Shown piece by piece: positions 1 through 10,720 of a stretch of 64,000 nt of DNA. Positions within the stretch are counted from its first letter, which is position 1. Each line of letters starts with the position of its first letter. The stretch is from positions 11,605,516-11,669,515 of the forward strand of contig OW203734.1 in assembly GCA_934045075.1 (NCBI GenBank). The letters are read 5' to 3'. Under the pieces are notes generated by a model. That model was not told the origin of the DNA, ran no database searches, and was given only the letters and a program-made list of their open reading frames with translations. The translations under genes were made by a program, and so were the position numbers. This DNA is from Yponomeuta sedellus. Taxonomy: Eukaryota; Arthropoda; Insecta; Lepidoptera; Yponomeutidae.

Positions 1-225
1 ATAATATAGCACTTAATTAGACCTTCATTCGGGGTCTAGGTTTAATAGACTAATAGGAACTTGGCGTGTTTGATTCCCGCTAGGGCCGCCGTATATTTGT
101 AGAATATAAACCTGCGGCCTAAACCTGAGTGTATTTCCACGTTTGTGATGTCCTCGTTACGAAGCATAGGGTTCCACAGGGTCAGTTTGGGACCAGCAAA
201 AGTGATTGCATAGTGTGGAAATTCT
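1..225 (+). mobile_element. tRNA-headed SINE, family 3, 3' part
   Basis: GTTTGATTCCCGCTAGGGCC (B-box-like) then GTTTGTGATGTCC, GTCAGTTTGGGACCAGCAAA and TGATTGCATAGTGTGG. The latter parts recur at 32290-32370 (TTTGTGATGTCC, AGTTTGGGACCAGAGCAAG, TGATCGTATTGGGTGG). The head is incomplete. Confidence 0.55.
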
Positions 226-630
226 TTTTATATTTTTTGTTAGATGACAATCTAGATGGCAGCGGTGCTACGCCACTGTAGAACTTACAGTGCGTAACTT
301 AAGATACGTTATAGAACAAAAGGGGAGACTCCCAGGGAGACTGGACTTTTCCAGCTAGTTTCAGAAACTCACAAATTAGGGCTTCTTTTCTGTTGAACTT
401 AGAGCGATAGAACAAACTAGTCCTAGTGATGTCCATTCCTTTAGCTACCCTCCAAATTGTGAAGAAAGTTTTGCTTAAATAATTACATTTTAAATAGCCG
501 ACTACTGACGTCCCATTAGCCAGATGTAATAACATTGTTAAAAAGTCACAGAAAAGTATTCAAGGATAAAAATAAAAAACAAACATTTTAATAGTGTCAA
601 GTAATGCTTAAACGAGTTCGTGGATTTCGC
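226..630. other. No feature recognised
   Basis: AT-rich; the 78-codon minus-strand frame at 299-535 has no recognisable motif or splice partner. Confidence 0.4.
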
Positions 631-1002
631 AAGCGCTCGTGGCCTAGTTGAACCGAGTGATTGGAATCAATCACTTGAGTTAAGCAACAACAGGCACATT
701 CCTGTGCAGGATGGGTGACCGTCTTGTAACTACCGCTAGTGGTATTTTTTTCTAGCGCTTCCGTGCTTCGCAAGGCACGCTAAGCTGTTGGCGCCTGCTA
801 GCATACAATGGCAGTCGTTAAGCCATGTCAGAGGCCTTAAAGACGGCTTGGTAACTTCTGACAGAAAGACCCGCCACTGTCTTACAACCCTCCGCCAACC
901 ACCAACCCGTACTTGGCCCCCGTTGTGGAGTATGGCCTAACCTTCTTGCGATGCAGGAAGAGAACCGTGCCCCAGCAGTGGGGGAATACAAGGGTTGATA
1001 CC
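631..1002 (+). mobile_element. 5S rRNA-derived SINE, subfamily A, copy 1
   Basis: Head at 633-755 follows 5S rRNA: GAGTTAAGCAACAACAGG matches the 5S box A region, and GGATGGGTGACCG matches box C, the TFIIIA-dependent internal promoter. The body has the shared CGCTTCCGTGCTTCGCAAGG block and ends in CAAGGGTTGATA. Near full length at about 370 bases. Small open frames here on both strands are shadows of the SINE. Confidence 0.85.
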
Positions 1003-1138
1003 GACGATACAAAGCATCATCAAGTTATTCAAACTTTCGGGAATGTTTCATTGTCCCCTATCGCACAGATGGGCATCGAAGCAGGGCCTGAGCATCAATG
1101 CGATGGGTGTTATGGGACACCATAAGTGAAGCTACGAG

Positions 1139-1621
1139 ACGAGCTTTAGCCACTATACCTATATAGTGGCTATACCTATGGTATAGTGGCTCTCAACTAA
1201 CTCTCCAATAAACATATACTGATAACTCCTTAAGTTATATCTTATAAATTTCTTAATTCACACCTTATGTACTTAAAGAAGAAAATCTGTAAATGTTCTA
1301 GGACAAATATTTTACTTAGACAACTGTTTTGTTTTTAAATTCCCAACGTAGTTTTAGAAGATTTATAATGAAGATTTATATCCAGGAGTTCGACGGTTTT
1401 GATGACGCTTTAAAATAAGTCACTTGACTTAGTTATGGGGCTATGATCAAAAAGAAAAGACGAATCTTTTCTTTGGTCGTAATCGGGGTTTTGTTTTCAT
1501 AATAATTTAACGCTATGCGTGCGACCATAGACCGACCATTTTCTTTTACGAGGACGCTGACTAGACGAGTATCATTACCGCGGCCTACATAACGGCCGCC
1601 CATTCATAATTAATATCATAA
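1139..1621. other. Short hairpin, then unrecognised sequence
   Basis: AGCCACTATACC and GGTATAGTGGCT form a hairpin at about 1147-1193. Beyond it, to 1621, I see no gene or named repeat. Confidence 0.5.
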
Positions 1622-1992
1622 TCATAATCAACCCAATATGTCCCCACCGAGGGGCACGGGTCTCTTCCCTAAGGAAAGTATAGACCATATTCCACCACGG
1701 GGGCCAAGTTCGGATTGGTGGAGGCTTGCGAGGCTAGTGGCTGGTTTTACTGTCAGAAGTTTTCAAGCCGCCCTAAGGCCTCTGACTTAGCTTAACGACT
1801 GCCATCTGTCGACGGCGGCCGGCACCAAATGCTGAACGTGTTTTGCAAAGCACGGAACCGTTCGGAAAAACACCACTAGCGTTAGTCATAGACGGTCACC
1901 CATCCATGCACTGAATGCGCCTTGTGTTGTTTAACTTTCGTGATCGGTTAAGACCACTCAGGCAGCTGAGGCTACGAGCGATTCGAGACGAT
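1622..1992 (-). mobile_element. 5S rRNA-derived SINE, subfamily B, copy 2
   Basis: Reads on the minus strand. Subfamily B keeps more of the 5S head (an AACGATCACGAAGG-like stretch before the box A region) and ends in GGGTTGAT with ATG/GAT-type repeats. Near full length and diverged. It is followed at 1993-2120 by a LINE tail also found beside copy 6. Confidence 0.82.
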
Positions 1993-2120
1993 ACGAGAGA
2001 ACACTTTACTGAACATAAAAAAAGGAAATTACACAGATATTCCAGGTACACATTTTTTATATGCACCAATGCAATAGCCTTTGCAAGTAATTTGTCTCTA
2101 GCTCACGCAATATAGACGGC
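1993..2120 (-). mobile_element. LINE 3'-end fragment beside 5S-SINE copy 2
   Basis: Begins AGAGAACACTTTACTGAACA, a diverged antisense form of the AATAAAGTGTTCTC tail found many times here, then continues into a block (TTTGCAAGTAATTTGTCTC, GACGGCAATATTG) that recurs at 6868-7000. Confidence 0.55.
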
Positions 2121-2186
2121 AATATTGTATAAGCAAAATAAGTCAGATATTCCTGATCACCATTTTTGATATGCGTCAATGCAATA

Positions 2187-2345
2187 GGGCACCAACTGCT
2201 TAACGTACCTTGCGAAGCACGGAACCGCTCGGAATAATTTAAGTTATTCATAGACAGTCATCTATCCATGCACTCAACGCGCCCTATGTTGCTTAACCTT
2301 CGTGATCGTTTAAGATCATTCAGGCAGGCGGTGCTTTGAGCGAAT
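2187..2345 (-). mobile_element. 5S rRNA-derived SINE, subfamily B, 3'-truncated copy 3
   Basis: Only the 5S head and proximal body are present, from GGCACCAACTGCTTAACG through the complement of the 5S box regions to about 2345. It lies about 190 bases from copy 2 in the same orientation. Confidence 0.75.
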
Positions 2346-2534
2346 GGCGGGACGTCCATTACTCGCGGAAAAATCAAAGTCTAAAATGGTTGGTCTCTTT
2401 ACGTGTGAAGCTTCCCTTCCCAGGGAAGGTGTCCCTTACTTTTCTTTGAGAAAAAACCGAGGCTAGACTAAAAAAACTGAAGGTTTGAAAATCGGATTTC
2501 TTTAAATTCTAAAGTAGTAAGTAATAGTCCATTT

Positions 2535-2748
2535 TTAAAAACCTATTTAGAGGCTAAAAAATTCACCCATGCCGGGATTCGAACCCGCAACCTCTGGCTA
2601 TCCGTGCCAGATAGCACGGGGATAACCTCTGGCACGGATAGCCAGAGGTTGCGGGTTCGAATCCCGGCATGGGTGAAATTTTTAGCCTCTAAATAGGTTT
2701 TTAAATTTGTCCTTAGCACGGGTTAGTGCATTAAAAATAAAAATAGTA
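2535..2748 (+). mobile_element. tRNA-SINE 1 with inverted 5' copy (hairpin form)
   Basis: The right arm (about 2629-2748) is the tRNA-headed SINE 3' half: GGTTCGAATCCCGGCATGGG T-arm, TTTTTAGCCTCTAAATAGG, then the GGGTTAGTGCATTAAAAAT tail. The left arm (2535-2609) is the same T-arm and linker in reverse, separated by about 18 bases. A 13-bp duplication TAATAGTCCATTT flanks the whole (2522-2534, 2749-2761), so both arms arrived as one insertion, into the end of a foldback element. Confidence 0.85.
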
Positions 2749-2751
2749 TAA

Positions 2752-2979
2752 TAGTCCATTTGTTTAGGAACAAAAAAAATTAAACAATCTTGATACATCT
2801 TTTATCGAAAACACACTTTTAAATCAAAATCATTACATTTTACTTCCATTTCATGAAATTACATTAAATTTCAGATTAAATTGGTAAAGTGTTAGGATTT
2901 TGATTGAAAAAGTGTGTATTACGATAAAAAGACGTAACAAGATTGTTCACATTTTTTTAAGTACCTGAACAAATGGACT
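2752..2979. mobile_element. Foldback/MITE element with ~80-bp inverted arms
   Basis: AGTCCATTTGTTTAGG... at the left matches the reverse complement of the right end (...CCTGAACAAATGGACT), and the match runs inward about 80 bases at roughly 85% identity. There is no coding potential. The left end is split by the SINE at 2535-2748, whose target duplication copied the first bases. Confidence 0.75.
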
Positions 2980-3092
2980 GTAGTCTGTAAGTATGCTTGT
3001 GCTATTCGATACTTGCAAGAGAGAGTAAAAATAACTTGCAGTGTTTACGTTCGTAGTGTAGCTAGTTCCGTAAAATTGTAAATTAGGTTCCT

Positions 3093-3300
3093 CTTAGAAT
3101 AGAATAGAATAGAAATCTTTTATTACCAAAACACATAATAATTAACAAAAATAGTATCAACAGACAATCAACATAGTTTTGTTTAGACTGCGTCTAACCA
3201 TTTTGGTAAAAGGAGAGAGCTCAGCTAACATGTCGGTTACCACGTCTTGTAAAGTGAAATAATAAATTGAATTAAAATTTCACTTAGCCTTTCGGCCAGT
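3093..3300 (-). mobile_element. LINE 3'-end fragment with ATTCT tail
   Basis: Minus-strand retroposon end: repeated AGAATAGAATAG (sense ATTCTATTCT) next to TTTTATTACCAAAACAC. The same style of tail occurs on the + strand at 24165 and 61825. No reverse-transcriptase coding is seen in this piece. Confidence 0.6.
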
Positions 3301-3369
3301 TATACCAGAGATTTCCGCACTTAGTCTCATAGTTGAACCATTGTACGTAACATGCGCTGAGTTATGACA

Positions 3370-3546
3370 CCTTGACTGTGACTTAAGACGCAAGGGTTTC
3401 CTCACGATATTTTCCTTCACAGTTAGCAAGTATTGTAGGTACTATAACTTCACAAATCTACATAACGTAGAAAACAAAGTCGTTGGTACATATCGAGATT
3501 TAATTCTACGACCTCCTGATCGGGAAGCCGACGTGCTACCGCTCCG
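3370..3546 (-). mobile_element. tRNA-SINE of the TTTCCTCACGAT family
   Basis: TTTCCTCACGATATTTTCCT followed by a spacer and, at 3500-3546, a minus-strand tRNA-like head (complement of a GGTAGCGGAGCGGTAGCACG-like A-box segment). The 35.6-kb copy has the same order of parts. Confidence 0.6.
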
Positions 3547-3597
3547 CTACCTTCGCTCTTTAAAATTTTGTGTAAGTAGGTTGAATCCCTAATTAAC

Positions 3598-3725
3598 GAC
3601 GGCCTCGGTGGCGCAGCGGTTTGGCACGCTCCTGTAAAACCGAAGGTCTTGGGTTCGATTCCCGGCCGGGTAGGACACGAACTTCTCTAGTTTGTCTCGG
3701 GTCTTGGATGTTATCTATATATACT
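3598..3725 (+). mobile_element. tRNA-headed SINE, family 2-like
   Basis: tRNA-like head with A box (GTGGCGCAGCGGTTTGGC) and B box (GGGTTCGATTCC), then GGGTCTTGGATGTT, the linker that begins the family-2 tail at 12.4 and 12.9 kb. The anticodon region TGTAAAA is not followed by a proper acceptor stem, so this is a SINE rather than a working tRNA gene. Confidence 0.65.
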
Positions 3726-3729
3726 GTAT

Positions 3730-4460
3730 TAAATCTATCGTCGAGTTAGCACCTATAACACAATTCATTTAGTTGTACTTAGTATAGGACTAACTAGATC
3801 TGCATAATATGTCCATGAATATTTATTATTATTTATCAAGTAAGTTACCTATATAATCTCTAAGGAAAAATCGAGACACAAAACGTAAAAATGAGTAGTT
3901 TGCGAGTGCTCAAGAAAGAGATGGAAGATCAAACGTAGATTTGAAGGGGTCAAGCGAAGTGAACAGGGTAGATGTTAGCCGCAAATGTCTAGAGAGAGGG
4001 TCGGATGATAGGTATCAGTCCCTCAAGACTAGTTGGTATTGGATATTGGATCTTGTGGGCTGAGGCATCGATGTTATTATATCTATCTTCAGAACGGAGA
4101 AAGCTCTTTGCTTTTTATTCATTTTGAGCACAAAGAGGAGGTAAGTAGATTGAAGACTACTGAGAAACGAAGACCAACGGACCTAAGTAGGTACTAAGGT
4201 GCTACTTTCTGGGCCGCGTTTCATAAAACAACAACGTCGTTTATTATGACAATAGGATGTGCAATGCGTAATAGAGTCTTCTTACTTGTTAATCTGTGGG
4301 CTATCTCTGCAATGTACAAGAAATTATAAAAGTAAACCATGAATTGCATTTCTATGAATTAGGACCCTGGAGTCTACGTCACTTTGTGTGTATGTAAACT
4401 TGTAAAGGTAGTTTTAATAAATTGAATTGAATAATGAAGAATAAGTACACGTATTGAACG
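3730..4460. other. No gene; one retroposon-like tail
   Basis: About 730 bases without supported frames. Near 4415 AATAAATTGAATTGAATAAT looks like a retroposon tail of about 100 bases. Confidence 0.35.
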
Positions 4461-4462
4461 TC

Positions 4463-4778
4463 TCGTGACTAGTGGCTTTTTTTTCAAGCGCTTCCGTGCT
4501 TCGCAAGGCACTTTGAGCCGCTGGTGCCGGCTGTCATGTAATGGCGACTGCCGTCGTTGGTGCCAGCGACTGACAGCTGGCACCAACGACGAATAAGCCG
4601 TGTCAGAGGCCTTATAATAACTTTTGACAGTAAGGCCCGCAACTGTCTTACAATCCTCCATCAACCCGAACTTGGCTCCCGTTGTGGAGTACGGCCTAAC
4701 CTTCCTGCGATTAAGAAAGAGACCCGTGCCCCAGCACATACAAGCGTTGACATCGATACACGCATTTATCCCGTATTC
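4463..4778 (+). mobile_element. 5S-derived SINE, 5'-truncated copy 4, with internal hairpin
   Basis: Lacks the 5S head; starts in CTAGTGGC and continues through the standard body to a shortened tail. The central region has expanded into a hairpin at 4552-4591 whose arms are CGTCGTTGGTGCCAGC and its complement, unlike the other copies. Confidence 0.78.
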
Positions 4779-4789
4779 CCATTTGTGAA

Positions 4790-5690
4790 TCAATAAGGTG
4801 CAGCAAAATAGCATTCACGCTTCCATTGTTTGGCGTGTATCCTGGCTCTTGGTTTTAAGTCTCCAAATAATCCAGTCAACTAGTAGCCCAAGTGATTTCT
4901 TTAAAAGTTAATCATCGTGAGTCTTAAATAGTCAACATACTGAAAGCCCTGACAACAAGGAAACGAGTCAGATTGTACAAAAAGGTCCCAATTTTGAGGT
5001 TTTCATCTCAACAACTTATGTCTAAAACAGTGCATCGTAAAAGTGTGTCCGAGCTGCACGTTCTGGAAAAGTGAACAAAATTGGGACCTCCTTTATATCC
5101 CGCAATCGGTTCAGGCTCATCTTCTAGACTTTAAGACTTTTAGTATATTAACTTCGTAAGCACCTTGAAGAATTATTTAATAGAATCGCTCTTGCACTCT
5201 ACAAGATTTCTATTGACTGGATTAAAAAAATCAATTTCATATTTGGTTGGGCAGAAGATCAACGTCTTTTGAGTCGTTAAGTCTAACGTCTTTTTCACAT
5301 ATATCGTGGGACTCACCGCTATTAGAGGTGGTCGTATGTGGGTTCACTTCACGCATTCACGAGAAGCATTGGAGTTGTACGTCACGCCACAGCATGGTTG
5401 CCTATATATCACGCCATTTGACGCGATGGCAGGACCGTGAATACAAGCCTTTGGTTTGCTTAAAAGGCATCATCAGGCCATCCAGGCCAGGCAGGCCATC
5501 CTTCTCGGTACTCTACCGCCCGACAGCGATCTGGCTCGAGTGTTTTGTTTAAATCAGTTTTAGGTTTAGTTTCGGTTTTACATTTTCAATTATGATTTTT
5601 TTGATTAATTTTTATGATAGTATAATTCTAAGTAAGAAAATGGATCCCACTGATTGGCATCAATGCAATCAATACATAAAGTATTCATGT
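4790..5690. other. No gene recognised
   Basis: Contains a 101-codon frame (5247-5552) whose 3' part has small tandem AGGCCATCC/AGGCCAGGC repeats. Composition and lack of motifs argue against a gene. Confidence 0.35.
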
Positions 5691-5700
5691 AAATACCGTT

Positions 5701-6069
5701 CGAAGCGCTCGTGACCTGGGTGAACCGAGTGATTGGAATCAATCACTTGGTTCAGCAACAACAGGCGCAGTCAGGTACAGGATGGGTGAGCGTCCCGTGA
5801 CTACCGCCAGTGGCATTTTTCGAGCGCTTCCGTGCTTCGCAAGGCACGTTAAGCCGTTGGTGCCGGCTGTCATATAATGGCAGTCGTTAAGCCATGTCAG
5901 AGGCCTTATGGGCGGCTTGATAACTTCTGAGAGTAAGGCCCGCCGCTGTCTTACAATCCTCCACCAACCCGGACTTGGCCCCTGTGGTGGAGTATGGCCT
6001 AACCTTCCTGCGATGCAGGAAGAGACCCGTGCCCTACCAGTGGGGACATACAAGGGTTGATAACGATAC
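5701..6069 (+). mobile_element. 5S-derived SINE, subfamily A, copy 5, with target duplication
   Basis: Full-length copy flanked by AAATACCGTT at 5691-5700 and 6070-6079. The head keeps CAGCAACAACAGGCGCAGTC and GGATGGGTGAGCG; one change (ACC to AGC) hits the box C equivalent. The 119-residue minus-strand frame here is a shadow. Confidence 0.87.
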
Positions 6070-6485
6070 AAATACCGTTTATAATAACGAAAAAGCACTA
6101 ACTAGTATGCCTTAAACATCTTCCATCCATGAATCGCTATCCCTAATATCTAACTGCACCCGTAAATAGGCAGGGCCTGATTCTGACGGCCTCATTAAAA
6201 ATTGTAACTAACATTTACATAGTTTTATTGCCACGATTTAGATCCAAATATAATTCAGTTGTTTCGAAATAAAGGGTCCAACCGGCACGTTTCGGCTATG
6301 AAAGCGAGGTTGCAAATGACGTTAAAGGGAGGGCTTGTACCAACGTAATAGCTCCGTAACAAAAGTACCACTTGGTACTAATCGGCCAAGTATTTTATTA
6401 TAAGCAAGTACATTAGTACCTACTTAACTCTAGTACAGGGTCACCTCACACAAGAAAGATAGATAGATAGAGAATACTTTCATTC

Positions 6486-6866
6486 ATCATCAACCCATTA
6501 TGTCCCCACTGAGGGGCACCGGTCCTTTCCCTGAGGAAGGTTACGGCCATACTCCACCACGGGGGCTAAGGATTGGTGAAGGCTTGCGAAACTAGTGGCT
6601 GGTCTTACTCGTACTGTCAGAAGTTTTTCATGCCGCCCTAAGGCCTCTGACTTGGCTTAACGACTGATATCTGTCGACGGCGGCCGGCACCAACTGCTTA
6701 ACGTGCCTTGCGAAGCACGGAACCGTTCGGAAAAACACCACTAGCTTTAGTCATAGACGGTCACCCATCCATGCACTGAATGCGCCTTGTGTTGTTTAAC
6801 TTTCGTGATCGCTTAAGATCATTCAGGCAGCAGAGGCTACGAGCGATTCGAGACGATACAAGAGAA
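6486..6866 (-). mobile_element. 5S-derived SINE, subfamily B, copy 6
   Basis: Minus-strand full-length copy ending in CATCATCAACCC (sense GGGTTGATGATG). Closely resembles copy 2, including its downstream neighbour at 6868-7000. Confidence 0.82.
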
Positions 6867-6867
6867 C

Positions 6868-7000
6868 GCTTTATTGTACATAAAAATGGAAATAACACAG
6901 ATATTCCAGGTACACCATTGTTGATATGCGTCAATTCAACAGAGTCTTTGCAAGTAATTTGTCTCTAGCTCACGCAATATAGACGGCAATATTGCATAAG
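6868..7000 (-). mobile_element. LINE 3'-end fragment beside 5S-SINE copy 6
   Basis: GAGAACGCTTTATTGTACAT then the same GCAAGTAATTTGTCTCTAGC and GACGGCAATATTGC blocks found at 2083-2135. The pair (5S-SINE plus this piece) is thus duplicated in the window. Confidence 0.55.
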
Positions 7001-7221
7001 CAAGCAAACATTGCTTCAGTCCCTTTCTTTAACTAACCATATTTTACTTCGGAAAAAAATCGTATTTAAGTAAGTGGTTTGGTACGTTTTCGAAACTCAC
7101 AGAAAAATTAAACCATTTTTTTTCTTAACAGCCCCACATTATAGAATTTTTTGTTCTTATGTTATTACTAACGCACGTGGTTACCTATAACTACTTAAAA
7201 ATGCTTCAGGGCACAGTTTTT

Positions 7222-7430
7222 TAATGCACTAACCCGTCAGTCAGATGTCGCTGCCTGTACATAATACAGAGAATGTTGTGAAGAGGTTCGAAATTTCACT
7301 GATGCCGGTGAGTCACCCTTGTTAGCTCAGTTGGAAAGAACTCTGTCACGGATAGCCAGAGGTCGCGGGTTTGAATCCCGGCATGGGTGGAATTTTTAGC
7401 CTCTAATAGCTTTTTTTAGGATATGAAATA
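7222..7430 (+). mobile_element. tRNA-SINE 1, copy at 7.2 kb
   Basis: Starts with an inverted tail (TTTTTAATGCACTAACCCGT), then GATGTCGCTGCCTGTAC, the GAAATTTCACTGATGCCGG leader, a tRNA-like head with GTTAGCTCAGTTGG A box and GGTTTGAATCCCGGCATGGG B box, and TTTTTAGCCTCTAATAG. The inverted tail at the 5' end matches the other palindromic copies. Confidence 0.78.
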
Positions 7431-8455
7431 ACATGTACAATACAAAGACGAGCTTATCTCTGAATAAGATCCTTATTAAAAAAACTATAGACAACCGTAA
7501 ACAAACTAATATAGGCCCAGAAAAGTTTATAGTCTCGGCGACTATCCTTCTACAACTCGTTATTTGGGATTTTGGGTCTCAAAGGCCCTTGTTAGAAGTC
7601 AAAACTTCACGCCATATATCTGTGAACTCCATTAAGAAGTTACATAGTTAAAAACAAGCGACAATCGCGCCGGTTGTACACAGGATTTGTCCTGACTTTA
7701 CTGTTGTGTTAAGGGCTAAGCATACATGACTGCTTTTGTTTTAATTAAGAAACGCTCGCTGAACTTTGAAGATATACAATACGAGTACATAAATTAGAAT
7801 TACTTGCTAAAGACAGTGGGGGAAATTTCGCGGCTTCCTCTCGAAGTTCTCTTATACAAACATTGTAGGTATACAATAACCTAACCTTACACCTGTTAGG
7901 TTAACCTAACTGCCGATACGACTTGATACGATATTGGACAAAAAATATACTTAGACAAAAGCTAAGAAATAAATTGTGATAAATTTCAAGTTATTGAAAT
8001 ACCAAATATGTTAACAGCTAATTATTATCATCATAATTAGCCATTCGACGAACTCTGCGAGATATAAGCCTCTCACATCCAGCGTCTCTCCGCCACCAAG
8101 TTGGACTATACATACGCCACAGAGCGTAATTAAAGACCAAATTCAAATTACAAATTAGTTTTTCAAAACGTACCTGAAAAAATTCAATAATATTCCTTGC
8201 GAATAAAAATTCAAAAAAATTTCCTAAGCCGATGATTTTTAAAGCCCGGCTTTTGTAAAATATATTTTAATGACGCGTTGTAATTACCTTTTTTTTCGAT
8301 CAAATCATGCTTGAGAGAAGCATTTTGTTGTAAAACAGAATCACTAGTCGGGGTGTTTCTGTACTTGTCTCATAAAAAAAATAGGAGTAATATATACATG
8401 TAATCAGTGAATAGTATGTAGAATGAACTCCTAAAATGCAACACAAGATCAGATG
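7431..8455. other. No gene recognised
   Basis: A weak CATCATAATTAGCC piece near 8030 could be an old RTE end. Otherwise unassigned AT-rich DNA. Confidence 0.35.
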
Positions 8456-8461
8456 AGATAA

Positions 8462-8600
8462 AATAAGAATATTCTTTATTGTATATCAGAAACTACTACA
8501 TCGGTAGCAGTTACATAAGAAAAGACACGCCACGTTACTGCTAATAGCCATTTCTTCCAGGCGCCCTTGTATGAGAAAGTTTTAGACACAATATCCGTAC
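8462..8600 (-). mobile_element. LINE 3'-end fragment (AATAAAGAATATTC type)
   Basis: GAATATTCTTTATTGTATAT, then about 80 bases on GCTAATAGCCATTTCTTCCAGGC, the antisense of the GGAAGAgATygC...AAtGGCGG end seen at 12.2, 13.7, 18.0, 36.6, 42.3, 43.9 and 46.3 kb. Confidence 0.6.
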
Positions 8601-8659
8601 CGTCCTGTAGAATAAAATTTCATTTGAAAGTCCACACGCATCTTATCGACTAGTCTCGT

Positions 8660-8780
8660 GTCAACCTCTCCTTTCCTCGAGCGGGCGCCAAAAAATAACA
8701 CGAAGCGAGCGAAATGCAAAGAAAACCACGGAAATGAGATTCCTCGGGCGCCCCCGTCTGGTGCGCCAAATAAAGTGTTC
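8660..8780. promoter_or_regulatory. GC-rich block with two E2F-like sites
   Basis: A local GC-rich stretch in AT-rich surroundings holds GGGCGCCAAAAAA and GTGCGCCAAATAAA, both close to the E2F consensus TTTSGCGC read on the other strand. No adjacent gene is recognised. Weak call. Confidence 0.2.
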
Positions 8781-9117
8781 TCTCCCTGAGACTACGACGA
8801 GTGCAAGTATTATTTTTCACCAGCTACTACAGTTGTACAAGAACGTTTTACAAATAATAAACTGAAACGACCTTAACTCAGTGTTTTTTTTATAACGATA
8901 AACAGAAACACTTTATGGAAACACAGAACAAGCAGGTAAAGGACGATTTATGTGGTCCGCTTGGTGACGTAATTTTTAATATTATTATTATAAATTTTAA
9001 AAATAATAGACAGACTTAACCTTCTAAGGCCCGATGTCCTCAAGTGATTACAAAAACCATTGTTAGTTTCAAGGTCAGGCCTTACGAGGAGAAATAAAAT
9101 AAAATGGTGTAAAGAGG

Positions 9118-9248
9118 TTTGCACAGAGATGTTTGGTTAGGCAGATGCTGGATGCGGCAAACTGAAGACAGGGCGCTATGGCGCTCATTAGGGGAGGGCT
9201 ATGTCCAGCAGTGGAATACATAATATAGCCTGAAGAAGAAGAAGAAAG
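9118..9248 (+). mobile_element. RTE-like LINE 3' end with GAA tail
   Basis: Encodes the last residues of a LINE reverse transcriptase (a frame through GATGCGGCAAACTGAAGACAG, GCGCTATGGCGCTCATTAGG, ending near GTCCAGCAGTGGA, i.e. ...LWRSLGEGYVQQW), then a GAAGAAGAAG tail. Severely 5'-truncated. Confidence 0.7.
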
Positions 9249-9341
9249 AGTTTTGCGCCGTTACACTTATACCAACACTTATATTTACTTATATAATTAT
9301 CTTCTAGATTAAAGACGTCACATTGACATTTGCATCTACGT

Positions 9342-9711
9342 TATGGTTATTCGTTATCAACCCTTGTATGTCCCTGCTGGGGTACGGGTCTCTTCCTGCA
9401 TTGCAGGGAGATTAGGCCATACTCCACCACGGGGGCCAAGTCCGGGTTGGTGGAGGATTGTAAGACAGTGGCGGGCTTTACTGTCAGACGTTATCAAGCC
9501 GCCCGTGAGGCCTCTGACATGGCTTAATGACTGCCACTACATGGCAGCCGGCACCAACGGCTAAACGAGCCTTACGAAGCACGGAAGTGCTCGGGAAAAT
9601 GCCACTATTGGTAGTCACAGGACGGTCACCCATCCTGCACCTGACCGCGTCTGTTGTTGCTTAACACAAGTGATTGATACCAATCACTCGGTTCGTCTAG
9701 ACCATAAGCGC
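9342..9711 (-). mobile_element. 5S-derived SINE, subfamily A, copy 7, with 15-bp target duplication
   Basis: Full-length minus-strand copy flanked by CATTTGCATCTACGT at 9327-9341 and 9712-9726. The duplication proves retroposition by a LINE-type endonuclease and fixes both element ends. Length 370 bases. Two small + strand frames in it are shadows. Confidence 0.92.
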
Positions 9712-9726
9712 CATTTGCATCTACGT

Positions 9727-10005
9727 AATGAGATAATTTATACAGTTCAGTAGCATTTTCATTCACACTAGACGGGTGAAGTGACCACGTGAACGCTGTT
9801 TTTTAGGTGGTGTAGGCTTGTCCAGCACCTTTACCATCCCAGTGCCTGGGGCATTGTTTTTTAGATGGTGAAGGCTTGCCCAGAACCGATACCATACTGA
9901 CAGCTTAGTAGGCCTAGCCCACAAGAGAGTGTGGAGTCGACCAACCCGCGGGTTTTCTCACGAAACGCACGCTAATTGTGAATGGAGACATTGTGAGAAG
10001 AGCCG
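9727..10005 (-). mobile_element. SINE of the TTTCCTCACGAT family, headless, with internal duplication
   Basis: Matches 35630-35830: ACACTAGACGGGTGAAGTGACC, a GGCTTG..CAGCACC..TACCAT block, CAGCTTAGTAGGCCTAGCCC. The AGTGCCTGGG-to-CCAT section is present twice. No tRNA head. Confidence 0.65.
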
Positions 10006-10715
10006 CAGCTAAGAGACAAAGGGTCTTAATAAAAGATTTCCATTATCTACTTTACTTCCTATAATATTTGTGTTTGCCTAAATTGCTTAATAACCAGCCT
10101 AAGTAAAGCAAACGAATAGTGGGACCTACGAGTTTTGCACGCTGTATGTGAACACCTCAGAAAATCGGGTTTCCTCACAATAATTTTAATATAATAATAA
10201 AATAAATAATAAACATATTATGATTGCCACTCACGAACTAGCTTAAAATTAACAAAACATTATGAAACATCTTATTTATTACTAGTCTAGTGAGGCAAAA
10301 GGGAACGACTCATTCAGCTAATGTTATCACGGCTCTTAAGGTGCGTGCAGCGCTGATTTACAGTCATTTTCTTCACAATTACGTCAGTGGCAAGACTAAA
10401 TAAAATATTTCTTTAGCTGACGTCGATCGATCGGATAAAACCGAGCTAAAGGGGCTTATCAATTTCAATCTAAAATAATACCCGGTGAAGCTCGGCAACA
10501 AAAACTGACGGACGGAAAACATTCTTTATTCTACGGCCATATTTATAAAAAAGAAATATAATTGGGGATCCAAAACGTACGTACAGGTAAATAAGTGATG
10601 TTGTTAAAGTCTAAGTTTCTTTAAATTTATTTCTTGGATTATAAAATATTAGACTCGTATAGATTCAGTGGTATTTTGTTTTGTAAGATTATTTACATCT
10701 TTCTGATCTTTCGTG
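10006..10715. other. No gene recognised
   Basis: AT-rich DNA between a SINE and the solo LTR, without frames or inverted repeats of note. Confidence 0.4.
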
Positions 10716-10720
10716 CGTGT

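Noticed and set aside
5247..5552. 101-codon frame as a gene
   Set aside because: No motif, a poor start context and small tandem repeats in its 3' part.
5739..6098. 119-codon minus-strand frame
   Set aside because: It is antisense to a 5S-SINE with target duplication; similar frames occur in other copies.
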